Source: Vibrio sp. CK2-1
GTDB lineage: Bacteria > Pseudomonadota > Gammaproteobacteria > Enterobacterales > Vibrionaceae
Assembly: GCF_021726515.1 (NCBI RefSeq)
Contig: NZ_JAKKCJ010000005.1
Location: 124,001-188,000, forward strand
Direction of reading: 5' to 3'
Length of the DNA stretch: 64,000 nucleotides
Part shown: positions 16,722-25,942 of the stretch, in pieces
Numbering within the stretch: the stretch's first letter is position 1
How the letters are laid out: each line of letters opens with the position of its first letter
Notes under the pieces: model-generated
What the model was told of the DNA's origin: nothing
What the model saw: only the letters and a program-made list of their open reading frames with translations
Databases searched by the model: none
Translations under genes and position numbers: made by a program

Positions 16722-17329
16722 AGCAAATGATCTGATTAAAAAATTAGGCTTCTATAGTACATTATTTTTGACAAGGATCTTATCCGCTTCGATCTTATTA
16801 TGTTGTTAAATTAACTTATCCACAGGTTTTGTTCTGAATGGTGAAAATAAAAGTGATGGCGATCACTTTATTCACATTTGCAGTAATAAAAGAACATGTC
16901 TGAGTCCTTTTTAAGCGCTTTTGCATGATCTGATGTGGATAATATAAATCATGGTGGATCTTTAACCGATCTGTGTTTATAAAAGATCCTAAAGATCCTC
17001 AACTTGTCCGTAATAGCCTTTTTTGTTCTTATTGTTTTGTTTTTTAAGGTCTTTGTTTGATTTTGGTATAAAAGATCGACAGTTGTGCCTGAGTGTTAAA
17101 TAAGCCATTTAATTGTTTTGTCGTTTTCTTCACACATTTATTCACAGAAATAGTGAATAAATGCCACAGTCAGTCAAGATTTGTGTTGATAACTTATTAT
17201 TTGGACTTAGCTTATGAGAAAAGTGGCTGTTAGCGAATAAAAAGTGCGATATTGTGCACTTGAAATTTGCCCCTTTTGTGGATATGTGAAAAAATCACTG
17301 GTAACAGAGATTTATATTAGAGGTTAGCC
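16722..17329. promoter_or_regulatory. DARS2-like DnaA-box and GATC cluster between mutH and rppH
   Basis: No gene is visible in these 608 bp. Four perfect DnaA boxes (TTATNCACA) lie at 16816-16824 (+), 16868-16876 (+), 16934-16942 (-) and 17138-17146 (+). One-mismatch boxes lie at 17152-17160 (-), 17184-17192 (-) and 17277-17285 (-). Ten GATC sites start at 16729, 16776, 16791, 16861, 16927, 16957, 16968, 16985, 16994 and 17074. In E. coli the DnaA-reactivating sequence DARS2 is, as I recall, next to mutH. The same gene context and box density suggest a homologous site that converts ADP-DnaA to ATP-DnaA. The promoters of mutH and rppH must also be here. It is not oriC by context. Confidence 0.65.
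16849..16870. promoter_or_regulatory. CRP-like palindrome
   Basis: The 22-bp site has the form AAAA-GTGA-N6-TCAC-TTTA, with a perfect GTGA-N6-TCAC core and AT flanks. It overlaps the DnaA box at 16868 and one GATC (16861). It could be a CRP operator or simply a palindrome in the DnaA/GATC block. Confidence 0.4.
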
Positions 17330-17845
17330 GTGATAGATGGCGATGGTTACCGCTTAAATGTGGGAATTGTAATATGTAACAACCATGGTCAGGTGTTCTG
17401 GGCAAAACGATACGGGCAGCATTCTTGGCAATTTCCACAAGGTGGGATTGATGACGGTGAAACGCCGGAACAAGCACTATTTCGTGAATTGTATGAAGAA
17501 GTTGGGCTAACAAAGAAAGATGTGAAGATCATTGGAGTCAGTCGTCATTGGTTAAAATATAAATTACCAAAACGTCTGGTGAGATGGGATTCCAAGCCTG
17601 TGTGTATTGGCCAAAAACAGAAATGGTTTTTACTGCGGTTAGAGTGTGATGAATCAAACATCAATATGAACCGTGGACGAACCCCTGAATTCGATGGTTG
17701 GCGTTGGGTGAGTTTTTGGTACCCAGTCAGACAAGTGGTTTCTTTTAAAAGGGATGTATATCGACGAGCAATGAAAGAGTTTGCTTCGATTGCGATGCCT
17801 TTTCGAGAGCCTAAAATGAAAGGTAAGAGAAAAGTGCGTCGATAA
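17330..17845 (+). CDS. rppH: RNA pyrophosphohydrolase RppH
   Basis: RppH removes pyrophosphate from 5'-triphosphate ends of RNA and so starts RNase E-dependent decay. The 171-aa Nudix protein begins [17 protein letters not shown] and carries the Nudix box from G38 to L60 ([23 protein letters not shown] spans it). [25 protein letters not shown] and [18 protein letters not shown] are diagnostic for RppH. The start is GTG, as in E. coli. ptsP follows after 49 bp, the conserved order. Confidence 0.96.
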   Translation: MIDGDGYRLNVGIVICNNHGQVFWAKRYGQHSWQFPQGGIDDGETPEQALFRELYEEVGLTKKDVKIIGVSRHWLKYKLPKRLVRWDSKPVCIGQKQKWFLLRLECDESNINMNRGRTPEFDGWRWVSFWYPVRQVVSFKRDVYRRAMKEFASIAMPFREPKMKGKRKVRR

Positions 17846-17894
17846 GTCTTTATCTGGTTAATAACTAGGTAAGACATCATAAAGGTGGATGTGA

Positions 17895-20144
17895 ATGCTT
17901 ATTCAACTAAGGGACATCGTTGAACAAGTATCTAAAGCAGACGATCTTCGTCAAGCATTAGATATTTTGGTAAAGGATACTTGTAAAGCGATGCACACAG
18001 AGTGTTGCACCGTTTATTTAGCCAATAACGAGCAAAATCGTTTGGAGCTAATGGCCACTCAAGGGCTAAAGTTTTCTGGCCAAACTATTCATATTCCTTT
18101 TGAAGAAGGTTTAGTCGGGTTGGTTCGTCGCAGTGCCGAACCTCTCAATCTCTCTTATGCACAAAAACATCCCAATTTTAAATATTTCCCTGAGCTTGGG
18201 GAAAATGTTTATCAATCTTTCCTCGGAACCCCGATCATTCACCGCCGCCAGATACTAGGCGTGTTGGTGATTCAGCAACGATCACCAAGATCATTCAGTG
18301 AAGTAGAAGAATCTTTCCTCGTGACACTTGCCGCTCAGCTGGCGGTCATTCTTGCTCATTCTCAAGCCCAGGGCCAATGGCAACTCAATGACAACCAAGT
18401 CCATTCCTATAAAGGCATCGCGGCTTCGTCTGGCATTGCCATTGGTCAAATTTGGTGGGATGACACTCATCCCGATCTTTCCCAAATCGCTCCCGCTTCT
18501 TGTTTAGATATTAATCAAGATCAAGAGTGGCTGGCGCTTGCGATTGAAAGTGCGATCGCAGATTTTCGCCGGATGCGTAAGCGTTTTGATAGTGAATTAA
18601 ATAAAGATACTTTGGCGATCTTTGAGCTATTTGTTCACTTATTGCATGATCCTATGTTGCGTGCCGATCTTAATAAACAGATTGAGAAGGGCGATCGAGC
18701 GGATTGGGCATTAAGACAAGTGGTTGAGCTTTATGCTGAGCGCTTTGCCAGCATGAGTGACTCTTATTTACGAGAACGATCCAACGACATTAAAGAGCTT
18801 GGACAAAGATTATTGTATTTCTTACATAATAGTGAAGTTCGAACTCCTAGTTTTAAAAATCCGGTCATTTTAGTGGTTAGGGAGCTGACTGCTTCAATAT
18901 TAGCGGCGATCCCTAAAGATAAGCTGCTTGCGGTCATTTCATTGGAAGGTGCCGCCAATTCACATGCGGCGATTTTATCTCGTGCGCTTGGTATTCCTGC
19001 CATTATGGGGGCGCAACTTAAACCAGAATCGGTATCGGGTAAGTTCGGTATCGTAGATGGTTATAGCGGTGACATTTTTGTTGAACCTGCTGCTCAACTG
19101 CTTGCCGAATATCAATCGTTAGCCAATGAAGAAGAAGAGCTTTCAGATTTAGTTGCTCAGGAATTATCGCAACCCGCGGCTACCCAAGATGGCAAGCGAG
19201 TTGAATTGATGCTCAACGCAGGTCTTAGTGCCGATACCAATATTGCGGTTAACCAAGGCGTTGATGGGGTTGGGCTGTATCGTACGGAAATTTCTTTTTT
19301 ACTGCATAACCGTTTTCCTTCTGAAGAAGAACAAACTCAGCAATACCGCACTATTTTAGCCACTTATCCTGATAAACGCGTGGTAATGCGAACCTTAGAT
19401 ATCGGTGGTGATAAAGCGCTACCTTACTTCCCAATAGAAGAAGACAACCCTTTCCTTGGGTGGCGCGGCATCCGTTTTACTTTAGATCACCCCGATATCT
19501 TTTTAATTCAACTACGCTCAATGTTAAAAGCCAGTACCGGACTAGGTAATTTAAATATTATGTTGCCTATGGTGTCGGGATGCCAAGAGATAGATGAATC
19601 GCTGCTCTTGATAGAGCGTGCTTATCAAGAAGTATCGCAGTTGGATCCTAATATTCAGCGACCACAAATCGGCATTATGCTCGAAGTGCCTTCAATGCTG
19701 TATTTATTACCGCTCGTGGCGCATAAAGTAGATTTTGTATCGGTCGGTACTAACGATTTAACTCAATATCTGCTGGCGGTTGATCGAAATAACTCTCGAG
19801 TGTCGGATGTGTACGAACATGTCCATCCTTCAGTGGTGATGGCGCTCAAGCATATTTATGATATGTGCCAACAATATAAACTGCCGGTGTGTATTTGTGG
19901 TGAGTTAGCCGGGGATCCAATCGGTGCCTTGTTGCTTATTGGGATGGGCTATCGCTCATTGAGTATGAACACATCCAATGTTGCTCGAATCAAATATATT
20001 CTACGTAAATCTGACTCTACAGAATTGCAGCAACTCCTTAATACTGCGATGAAGCAAGCCTACGGTACTGATATCTATAACCTAGTATTTCAATACCTAG
20101 AACAGAAAGGTTTGGCTGGCTTTATTCGTGCAGGTAAGAAATAA
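17895..20144 (+). CDS. ptsP: PTS-Ntr enzyme I, phosphoenolpyruvate-protein phosphotransferase
   Basis: PtsP takes phosphate from PEP to the NPr/EIIA-Ntr chain that links nitrogen and carbon status. Domains in the 749-aa protein are an N-terminal GAF sensor domain (about 1-160), the NPr-binding/PEP-utiliser N domain (170-300), the phosphohistidine swivel domain with H357 (NSHAAILSR), and the PEP-binding TIM barrel with the signature VGTNDLTQYLLAVDRNN and the catalytic cysteine in VCICGELAGDP. Length matches E. coli PtsP. It lies between rppH and lgt as expected. Confidence 0.96.
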   Translation: MLIQLRDIVEQVSKADDLRQALDILVKDTCKAMHTECCTVYLANNEQNRLELMATQGLKFSGQTIHIPFEEGLVGLVRRSAEPLNLSYAQKHPNFKYFPELGENVYQSFLGTPIIHRRQILGVLVIQQRSPRSFSEVEESFLVTLAAQLAVILAHSQAQGQWQLNDNQVHSYKGIAASSGIAIGQIWWDDTHPDLSQIAPASCLDINQDQEWLALAIESAIADFRRMRKRFDSELNKDTLAIFELFVHLLHDPMLRADLNKQIEKGDRADWALRQVVELYAERFASMSDSYLRERSNDIKELGQRLLYFLHNSEVRTPSFKNPVILVVRELTASILAAIPKDKLLAVISLEGAANSHAAILSRALGIPAIMGAQLKPESVSGKFGIVDGYSGDIFVEPAAQLLAEYQSLANEEEELSDLVAQELSQPAATQDGKRVELMLNAGLSADTNIAVNQGVDGVGLYRTEISFLLHNRFPSEEEQTQQYRTILATYPDKRVVMRTLDIGGDKALPYFPIEEDNPFLGWRGIRFTLDHPDIFLIQLRSMLKASTGLGNLNIMLPMVSGCQEIDESLLLIERAYQEVSQLDPNIQRPQIGIMLEVPSMLYLLPLVAHKVDFVSVGTNDLTQYLLAVDRNNSRVSDVYEHVHPSVVMALKHIYDMCQQYKLPVCICGELAGDPIGALLLIGMGYRSLSMNTSNVARIKYILRKSDSTELQQLLNTAMKQAYGTDIYNLVFQYLEQKGLAGFIRAGKK

Positions 20145-20329
20145 GCGTTTTTTCTACGTAATTTATGACTAGCTAATTAATTTGATTGGTATTACTGCAT
20201 CTGTTAAGCGATTACTTTATTATACCGCCTAATCGGTCGGCTTTAATCTTTGAGGGCACTAAATGCCTTTATCATAGTCTGACATTATCTATCTTCATTA
20301 TTTTTTAACTTTAAAGCAGAGAGACTTTT

Positions 20330-21169
20330 ATGAGTCAGGGATTTTTAGTCTTCCCACAGATTGATCCGATCATTTTCTCTATCGGGCCAATTGGTGTGCG
20401 TTGGTATGGATTGATGTATTTACTAGGGTTCGCTTTTGCAATGTACGTTGCTAACAAGCGAGCTGATAAACCAGGTAGTGGTTGGACTCGTGAGCAAGTT
20501 TCTGATCTACTCTTTGCAGGTTTCCTTGGGGTAGTACTTGGTGGCCGTATTGGCTATGTGCTGTTTTATGGCTTTGACTACTGGATGGAAGATCCATTGT
20601 ATCTGTTTAAAGTCTGGACTGGCGGCATGTCATTCCACGGTGGCCTACTCGGTGTGATCACCGCCATGCTATGGTACGCACGTAAAAACCAACGTACTTT
20701 CTTTGGTGTGGCTGACTTTATTGCACCGTTAGTTCCGTTTGGTTTAGGTGCTGGTCGCATCGGTAACTTTATCAATGGTGAGCTATGGGGACGCGTGACT
20801 GACGTGCCATGGGCGATGATTTTCCCAACCGGTGGCCCGTACCCACGCCATCCATCTCAACTTTATGAATTCTTACTTGAAGGGGTAGTGCTCTTCTTTA
20901 TCTTGAATTGGTTTATCCGTAAGCCTAGACCTGCTGGTGCGGTGTCGGGACTATTCTTGATTGGCTATGGAGTATTCCGCTTCTCGGTGGAATTTGTTCG
21001 TCAGCCGGATGCACAGCTTGGTTTATTTGATAACTTTATTTCGATGGGGCAAATTCTATCCACACCGATGATTATTATTGGTGCCTTGATTATGATTTGG
21101 TCTTATAAAACTCAGAAACCAACGGTATATTCAAACGAAAAAGCCAGTAAACCAGCCAAAGGGAAGTAA
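20330..21169 (+). CDS. lgt: prolipoprotein diacylglyceryl transferase
   Basis: Lgt attaches diacylglycerol to the lipobox cysteine of prolipoproteins in the inner membrane. The 279-aa protein has about seven membrane segments, the conserved [11 protein letters not shown] loop with the essential histidine, and the signature [14 protein letters not shown]. The start follows an AGAG-type site. thyA begins 3 bp downstream, so the two are co-transcribed. Confidence 0.96.
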   Translation: MSQGFLVFPQIDPIIFSIGPIGVRWYGLMYLLGFAFAMYVANKRADKPGSGWTREQVSDLLFAGFLGVVLGGRIGYVLFYGFDYWMEDPLYLFKVWTGGMSFHGGLLGVITAMLWYARKNQRTFFGVADFIAPLVPFGLGAGRIGNFINGELWGRVTDVPWAMIFPTGGPYPRHPSQLYEFLLEGVVLFFILNWFIRKPRPAGAVSGLFLIGYGVFRFSVEFVRQPDAQLGLFDNFISMGQILSTPMIIIGALIMIWSYKTQKPTVYSNEKASKPAKGK

Positions 21170-21172
21170 GTT

Positions 21173-22024
21173 GTGAAACAGTATTTAGATCTTTGCCAGC
21201 GTATTATTGATGAAGGCCAATGGGTTGAAAATGAGCGCACGGGAAAACGCTGCCTGACGATTATTAATGCCGATCTAACCTATGATGTTAGCAACAATCA
21301 ATTTCCTTTAGTGACCACACGTAAGAGCTTTTGGAAATCGGCAGTTGCTGAGTTGCTAGGCTATATTCGTGGCTATGACAATGCGGAAGATTTCCGCAAG
21401 CTGGGCACCAAAACATGGGATGCTAATGCTAACTTAAATCAGGCTTGGCTCGATAATCCTTACCGTAAAGGTGAAGATGATATGGGCCGTGTTTATGGAG
21501 TTCAAGGCAGAAGTTGGGCAAAACCCGATGGCGGGCACATCGATCAACTGCGTAAAATTGTCGATGATTTAACCCGTGGTGTCGATGACCGCGGTGAGAT
21601 CCTAAACTTCTATAACCCTGGTGAGTTTCATATGGGGTGCTTACGTCCTTGTATGTACAGCCACCACTTTTCTCTATTAGGTGACACGCTATATTTAAAT
21701 AGCACTCAGCGTTCGTGTGATGTGCCACTAGGCCTTAATTTCAATATGGTCCAAGTGTATGTGTTCTTAGCGATTATGGCGCAAATTACCGGTAAAAAAG
21801 CTGGCGTTGCGTATCATAAGATCGTTAATGGCCATATTTATGAAGACCAACTCGCCCCAATGCGTGATATCCAATTGAAGCGCACACCATTTGAAGCGCC
21901 TAAATTTCATATCAACCCTAAGATTAAAACGTTAGAAGATTTGGAAACTTGGGTAACTTTAGATGATTTTGAGGTGACAGATTATCAATGTCACGATGCG
22001 ATTAAGTATCCCTTTTCCGTTTAA
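21173..22024 (+). CDS. thyA: thymidylate synthase
   Basis: ThyA methylates dUMP to dTMP with methylene-tetrahydrofolate. The 283-residue protein has the catalytic cysteine C160 in the segment [14 protein letters not shown], the dUMP-binding [13 protein letters not shown] and [13 protein letters not shown]. This is the longer thymidylate synthase variant with CLRPCMY in place of the ALPPCH of E. coli. The GTG start at 21173 lies directly after lgt. A terminator follows. Confidence 0.95.
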   Translation: MKQYLDLCQRIIDEGQWVENERTGKRCLTIINADLTYDVSNNQFPLVTTRKSFWKSAVAELLGYIRGYDNAEDFRKLGTKTWDANANLNQAWLDNPYRKGEDDMGRVYGVQGRSWAKPDGGHIDQLRKIVDDLTRGVDDRGEILNFYNPGEFHMGCLRPCMYSHHFSLLGDTLYLNSTQRSCDVPLGLNFNMVQVYVFLAIMAQITGKKAGVAYHKIVNGHIYEDQLAPMRDIQLKRTPFEAPKFHINPKIKTLEDLETWVTLDDFEVTDYQCHDAIKYPFSV

Positions 22025-22053
22025 ATCGAATTAAAGACATTAATCATAAATTT

Positions 22054-22094
22054 AAGCCCTTATTTAGTATTGTATGACTAAATAAGGGCTTTTT
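22054..22094 (+). terminator. lgt-thyA terminator
   Basis: A 15-bp stem, AAGCCCTTATTTAGT / ACTAAATAAGGGCTT, with an 8-nt loop ends in a T-run. Confidence 0.93.
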
Positions 22095-22152
22095 AATAGC
22101 TCGGAAAAAACATATTATAAAAGTCTATTTTATGGTTTTTTCGAGGCAATAA

Positions 22153-23082
22153 ATGTCACATTTGAATTATAACCATCTGTATTACTTTTGGATGGTATGC
22201 AAACAAGGGTCAGTGGCCAAAGCCGCAGAAGCTTTGTTTCTAACACCTCAAACGGTGACCGGACAAATTAAAGCGTTTGAAGAGCGCATGAATGGCAAGT
22301 TGATGAAGCGTAGTGGCCGCAGTGTTGAGCCTACCGAGCTTGGCCAATTGGTCTTTAAGTATGCCGATAAAATGTTTGGTCTCAGCTACGAAATGCTGGA
22401 TATCGTTAATTACTCTCAGCAAGAAAACGTATTGTTTGATGTTGGGGTAGCGGACGCATTATCGAAAAGGCTTGTCAGTAAGATCCTGTTAAATACCGTG
22501 CCGGAAGATAACAGCATTCACTTACGCTGTTTTGAATCGACTCATGAATTGCTATTAGAGCAACTTTCTCAACATAAGTTAGATATGATTTTATCGGATT
22601 GTCCGGTCGATTCGAGTCAAAGCCCTGGGCTGTATAGTAAGAAGCTAGGGGAATGCAAAATGAGCTTTTATTCTTCTCAGCCGATTGAAGAGCATGATTT
22701 CCCCGCGGCATTGTCTCAAAGAAAATTGCTGATTCCAGGAAGAAGAACTTCAATGGGGCGTAATGTCATGCATTGGTTTGAAAGATTGGGGATTACGCCT
22801 AATATTTTAGGGGAATTTGATGACTCAGCATTAATGAAAGCCTTTGCTCGTTATCACACTGATGCCATTTTTCTCGCCCCTAACTTATACTTATCAGAAG
22901 TTGAAGATGAGTTTCCTCTGCATTTGATTGCAGAAGTCGAAGATTTGAAAGAAGAATATTATGTTATTTTTGCGGAAAGGATGATCCAACACCCTTCTGT
23001 AAAGAATGTATGTGATGCGGATTTTAGTCGGTTATTTCAACCACTCCGAGATCATTCCCCCTATTCAATAGTGAGGCAGTAA
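22153..23082 (+). CDS. nhaR: LysR-family transcriptional activator NhaR
   Basis: NhaR is a LysR-type regulator of Na+/H+ antiporter genes. The 309-aa protein begins [28 protein letters not shown] with the winged helix-turn-helix in residues 5-65 and a LysR substrate-binding domain after it. The N-terminal wording is specific to NhaR. GAGG precedes ATG 22153. nhaA is not adjacent, unlike in E. coli; instead hlyU starts 1 bp after the stop, so the two regulators are probably translated from one mRNA. Confidence 0.92.
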   Translation: MSHLNYNHLYYFWMVCKQGSVAKAAEALFLTPQTVTGQIKAFEERMNGKLMKRSGRSVEPTELGQLVFKYADKMFGLSYEMLDIVNYSQQENVLFDVGVADALSKRLVSKILLNTVPEDNSIHLRCFESTHELLLEQLSQHKLDMILSDCPVDSSQSPGLYSKKLGECKMSFYSSQPIEEHDFPAALSQRKLLIPGRRTSMGRNVMHWFERLGITPNILGEFDDSALMKAFARYHTDAIFLAPNLYLSEVEDEFPLHLIAEVEDLKEEYYVIFAERMIQHPSVKNVCDADFSRLFQPLRDHSPYSIVRQ

Positions 23083-23083
23083 G

Positions 23084-23380
23084 ATGGATTTGAAAGAGAT
23101 GGAAAGCAATCTTTCTCAAGCTGTGGTTCTTCTGAAAGCCATGGCCAATGAAAATCGATTACAGATATTATGCATTTTGCATCAAAATGAATTATCAGTT
23201 GGGCAGTTGTGTGAAAAGTTACCTTTAAGCCAATCGGCATTGTCTCAGCACTTAGCGTGGCTACGCAGAGATGGGTTGGTTAGTACGCGTAAAGAGTCGC
23301 AAACCGTGTACTACTCATTGCAAAGCGATGAAGTAAAAGCTTTGATTAAGCAGTTGCATCATTTGTATTGCGATAAATAA
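23084..23380 (+). CDS. hlyU: ArsR/SmtB-family virulence regulator HlyU
   Basis: HlyU is a metal-free, redox-sensitive ArsR-type repressor/anti-repressor that controls hemolysin and RTX genes in vibrios. The 98-aa protein has the winged helix with the recognition helix SQSALSQHLAWLRRDGL and a dimer-forming C-terminal helix. Cysteines C30 and C96 correspond to the redox pair Cys38/Cys104 described for V. cholerae HlyU (recalled); C43 is additional. The nhaR-hlyU-rpsT order is that of V. cholerae. Confidence 0.9.
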   Translation: MDLKEMESNLSQAVVLLKAMANENRLQILCILHQNELSVGQLCEKLPLSQSALSQHLAWLRRDGLVSTRKESQTVYYSLQSDEVKALIKQLHHLYCDK

Positions 23381-23416
23381 TCTTTTCGAGAAACGAGAAA
23401 CGAGAAACACAGATAT

Positions 23417-23444
23417 AAAAAAACCGACCCTAAGGTCGGTTTTT
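23417..23444. terminator. bidirectional terminator between hlyU and rpsT
   Basis: The stem AAAAACCGACC / GGTCGGTTTTT with a CTAA loop has A and T tracts on both sides and separates convergent genes. Confidence 0.9.
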
Positions 23445-23466
23445 AGCAATTAAACAACTTTAAAAA

Positions 23467-23727
23467 TTAAAGTGCTTTGATCGCTGCAGCAAAACGAGAC
23501 TTGTGACGAGCAGCTTTATTCTTATGAATAAGGCCTTTAGTCGCCATGCGGTCTAGTAATGGTGTAACTTCAACTAGTGCAGCAGTTGCAGCTTCTTTAT
23601 CGCCAGCTTCAATAGCAGCGATAGTTTTTTTCATGTAAGTGCGCATCATAGAACGACGGCTAGCATTGTGCTGGCGACGTTTCTCAGCTTGGATAGCGCG
23701 CTTCTTAGCAGATTTACTGTTTGCCAA
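23467..23727 (-). CDS. rpsT: 30S ribosomal protein S20
   Basis: S20 is a basic protein bound to 16S rRNA. The protein begins (M)[20 protein letters not shown] and is 86 aa. The start is TTG at 23727, the same unusual start codon as E. coli rpsT, where it helps autoregulation; GGGAG lies upstream. A longer frame starting at 23742 is not credible. It is monocistronic with a terminator. Confidence 0.95.
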   Translation of the reverse strand: MANSKSAKKRAIQAEKRRQHNASRRSMMRTYMKKTIAAIEAGDKEAATAALVEVTPLLDRMATKGLIHKNKAARHKSRFAAAIKAL

Positions 23728-23907
23728 GGGTCTAACTCCCAAAAAACTTTAGTTCGGTGACAATTTAAGGGCGAGGACTATGCCTTTTTCCTTAAAATAT
23801 GTCAACAGATTTGTGCAAAAACCAATCTTTACCAAACAAAATTTTGGTGAAGTATGGCTATCGCGGTTAAGATGGCGTGGATTCTATCAGCATTTGAATA
23901 CCAATGC

Positions 23908-24174
23908 TATACCCAAGTAACTTCAGGGTGCAAGTTTCAGCAAGAATAAAACAAGCTTTAGGCAAGACAAATTGAATATGATCATAGTGATTCTATCTCT
24001 GTTCAATTTAACGCAGCATAAAGCTTGTTTTAACTTGCCCTTCGGGAGCTTCATCCAAACCTTTATGCTGCGTCAGATTGATTTGAAAGGTGCCTACATT
24101 CCTTCGCCAATCTTCCTTGCCTAAAGGTCTGGATGATAGCTCTGAATTCTGCATCTTGAAGTCACTTGGGTATA
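23908..24174. mobile_element. 267-bp MITE-like element, copy 2
   Basis: It has the same length, ends and internal order as the copy at 3042-3308. Termini begin TATACCCAAGT at each side and the internal AAAACAAGCTTTA / TAAAGCTTGTTTT inverted repeat is present. Only a few substitutions separate the copies, so they share recent origin. It lies between rpsT and murJ and ends 112 bp before the murJ start. The rest of the 559-bp gap (23728-24286) holds the rpsT promoter region and a short AT-rich piece without other visible features. Confidence 0.85.
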
Positions 24175-24286
24175 TAATTATCTCATTACAAAGTCACTCA
24201 TTGATGGCAAATTTATGCTCAAATAGCGATAAATTGCCTGCTGAGGGCTTATTGTCGTTTATGACTACTTTTTTATCGAGGCACGC

Positions 24287-25843
24287 GTGAGTCGAAAACT
24301 ATTACGATCTGGGCTAATTGTTAGCGCCATGACATTTGTTTCTAGGGTATTAGGCCTAGTACGTGATGTTGTTGTTGCTAATTTAATGGGGGCCGGTGCG
24401 GCTGCCGATGTATTCTTTTTTGCCAATCGAATTCCTAACTTTTTGCGTCGTTTATTTGCCGAAGGCGCATTTTCTCAAGCTTTCGTTCCAGTATTAACGG
24501 AATATCACGCCTCGGGTGACATGGATAAAACCCGCCAGCTTATCGCCAAAGTTTCAGGGACACTTGGGGTTCTGGTGACTATTGTGACACTGCTCGGGGT
24601 ACTTGGCTCTGGTGTAGTGACTGCCGTTTTTGGTGCCGGTTGGTTTATGGATTGGCTACATGATGGTCCGAAAGCTGACAAGTTTGTTCTGGCGAGCTTC
24701 TTATTGAAAATAACTTTTCCCTATCTGTGGTTTGTCACTTTTGTTGCTTTATCTGGCGCAATTTTAAATACCCTAGGTAAGTTTGCGGTTTCATCATTTA
24801 CTCCGGTGTTTTTAAACATCATGATGATTTTAGCCGCTTTATATATCTCGCCTAATCTCGATCAGCCAGAAGTGGGTCTTGCTATCGGGGTATTCTTAGG
24901 CGGCTTGGCTCAGTTCTTGTTCCAAATTCCATTTTTATTAAAGCAAAAAGTAATCGTTCGTCCGCAGTGGGGTTGGAATGATCCCGGTGTAAAAAAAATC
25001 CGCACTTTAATGATCCCAGCATTGTTTGGGGTATCGGTTAGCCAAATTAACTTATTGTTTGATTCTGCGGTAGCCAGTTTCCTTGCGACCGGTTCAATCA
25101 GTTATCTTTATTATTCGGATCGCTTACTAGAATTTCCACTAGGTTTGTTTGGTATCGCGATTGCCACGGTTATTTTACCTGCTCTATCACGCAAGCATGT
25201 CGATGCGGAAAGTGATGGATTCTCCAAGACAATGGACTGGGGCGTGCGCATGGTGCTACTGCTCGGTTTGCCTGCGATGTGTGGATTGATTGTGCTTGCT
25301 AAGCCAATGCTAATGGTGCTTTTTATGCGCGGTGAGTTTTCTGCTGCGGATGTGCAAAATGCTTCTTTGTCGTTGTTTGCTTATGCCACTGGCTTACTGA
25401 ACTTTATGTTAATTAAAGTATTAGCGCCGGGGTATTACTCAAGACAAGACACTAAAACCCCAGTTCGTTACGGCATCATTGCGATGCTGACCAATATTGT
25501 GTTCAATGCGATTTTTGCTTACTTCTTTGGTTATGTAGGCTTGGCGATAGCAACATCGCTTTCAGCCTTAGTCAATATGGGACTACTATATCGCGGTCTA
25601 CATATTGCCAATGTGTATCGACTATCAAAAGAAACCATTGTTTTTGCTGTGAAAATTACTCTGGCTGGTGGCTTGATGGTGGCGGTAATTGATTGGCAGA
25701 TGGCTGACTTTGCCACTTGGTTAACCTGGTCTATTTCTGTGCGTGCAATGTGGTTAGCGGGTTTGATTGGTTTAGGTGCGGCGGTTTATCTGGTTTCTGC
25801 GACGATATTTGGTATTCGCCTGAAACACTTGAAAGCCGATTAA
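24287..25843 (+). CDS. murJ: lipid II flippase MurJ
   Basis: MurJ flips lipid II across the inner membrane for peptidoglycan synthesis. The 518-aa MOP-superfamily protein has about 14 membrane segments. The conserved N-terminus includes SAMTFVSRVLGLVRDVVVANLMGAG and the RIPNFLRRLFAEGAFSQAFVPV loop. The start is GTG at 24287, right after GAGGCACGC. It leads into ribF-ileS-lspA. Confidence 0.95.
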   Translation: MSRKLLRSGLIVSAMTFVSRVLGLVRDVVVANLMGAGAAADVFFFANRIPNFLRRLFAEGAFSQAFVPVLTEYHASGDMDKTRQLIAKVSGTLGVLVTIVTLLGVLGSGVVTAVFGAGWFMDWLHDGPKADKFVLASFLLKITFPYLWFVTFVALSGAILNTLGKFAVSSFTPVFLNIMMILAALYISPNLDQPEVGLAIGVFLGGLAQFLFQIPFLLKQKVIVRPQWGWNDPGVKKIRTLMIPALFGVSVSQINLLFDSAVASFLATGSISYLYYSDRLLEFPLGLFGIAIATVILPALSRKHVDAESDGFSKTMDWGVRMVLLLGLPAMCGLIVLAKPMLMVLFMRGEFSAADVQNASLSLFAYATGLLNFMLIKVLAPGYYSRQDTKTPVRYGIIAMLTNIVFNAIFAYFFGYVGLAIATSLSALVNMGLLYRGLHIANVYRLSKETIVFAVKITLAGGLMVAVIDWQMADFATWLTWSISVRAMWLAGLIGLGAAVYLVSATIFGIRLKHLKAD

Positions 25844-25942
25844 TTGGCAACAACAAAGGTGCGTGATGCTCGCATATTAAGGGCATTACGTATATAATTC
25901 GCCGGTTTAACGCGAAGCAAAAATTTGGTAAATAAAAACCGT

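Noticed and set aside
16722..17329. DnaA-box/GATC cluster as a chromosomal replication origin
   Set aside because: Vibrio origin 1 is expected near mnmG/mioC and origin 2 near rctB. Neither gene is here, and the mutH neighbour points to a DARS2-type site instead.
16722..17329. crtS-type site (chromosome 2 replication trigger)
   Set aside because: As I recall, crtS in V. cholerae lies at a different locus, and I cannot recognise its sequence here.
24090..24290. 66-codon frame upstream of murJ
   Set aside because: Encoded mainly by MITE copy 2, and it runs into the murJ start in a different frame.
25844..25942. FMN riboswitch upstream of ribF
   Set aside because: The 99-bp gap is too short and lacks the conserved FMN element sequence.
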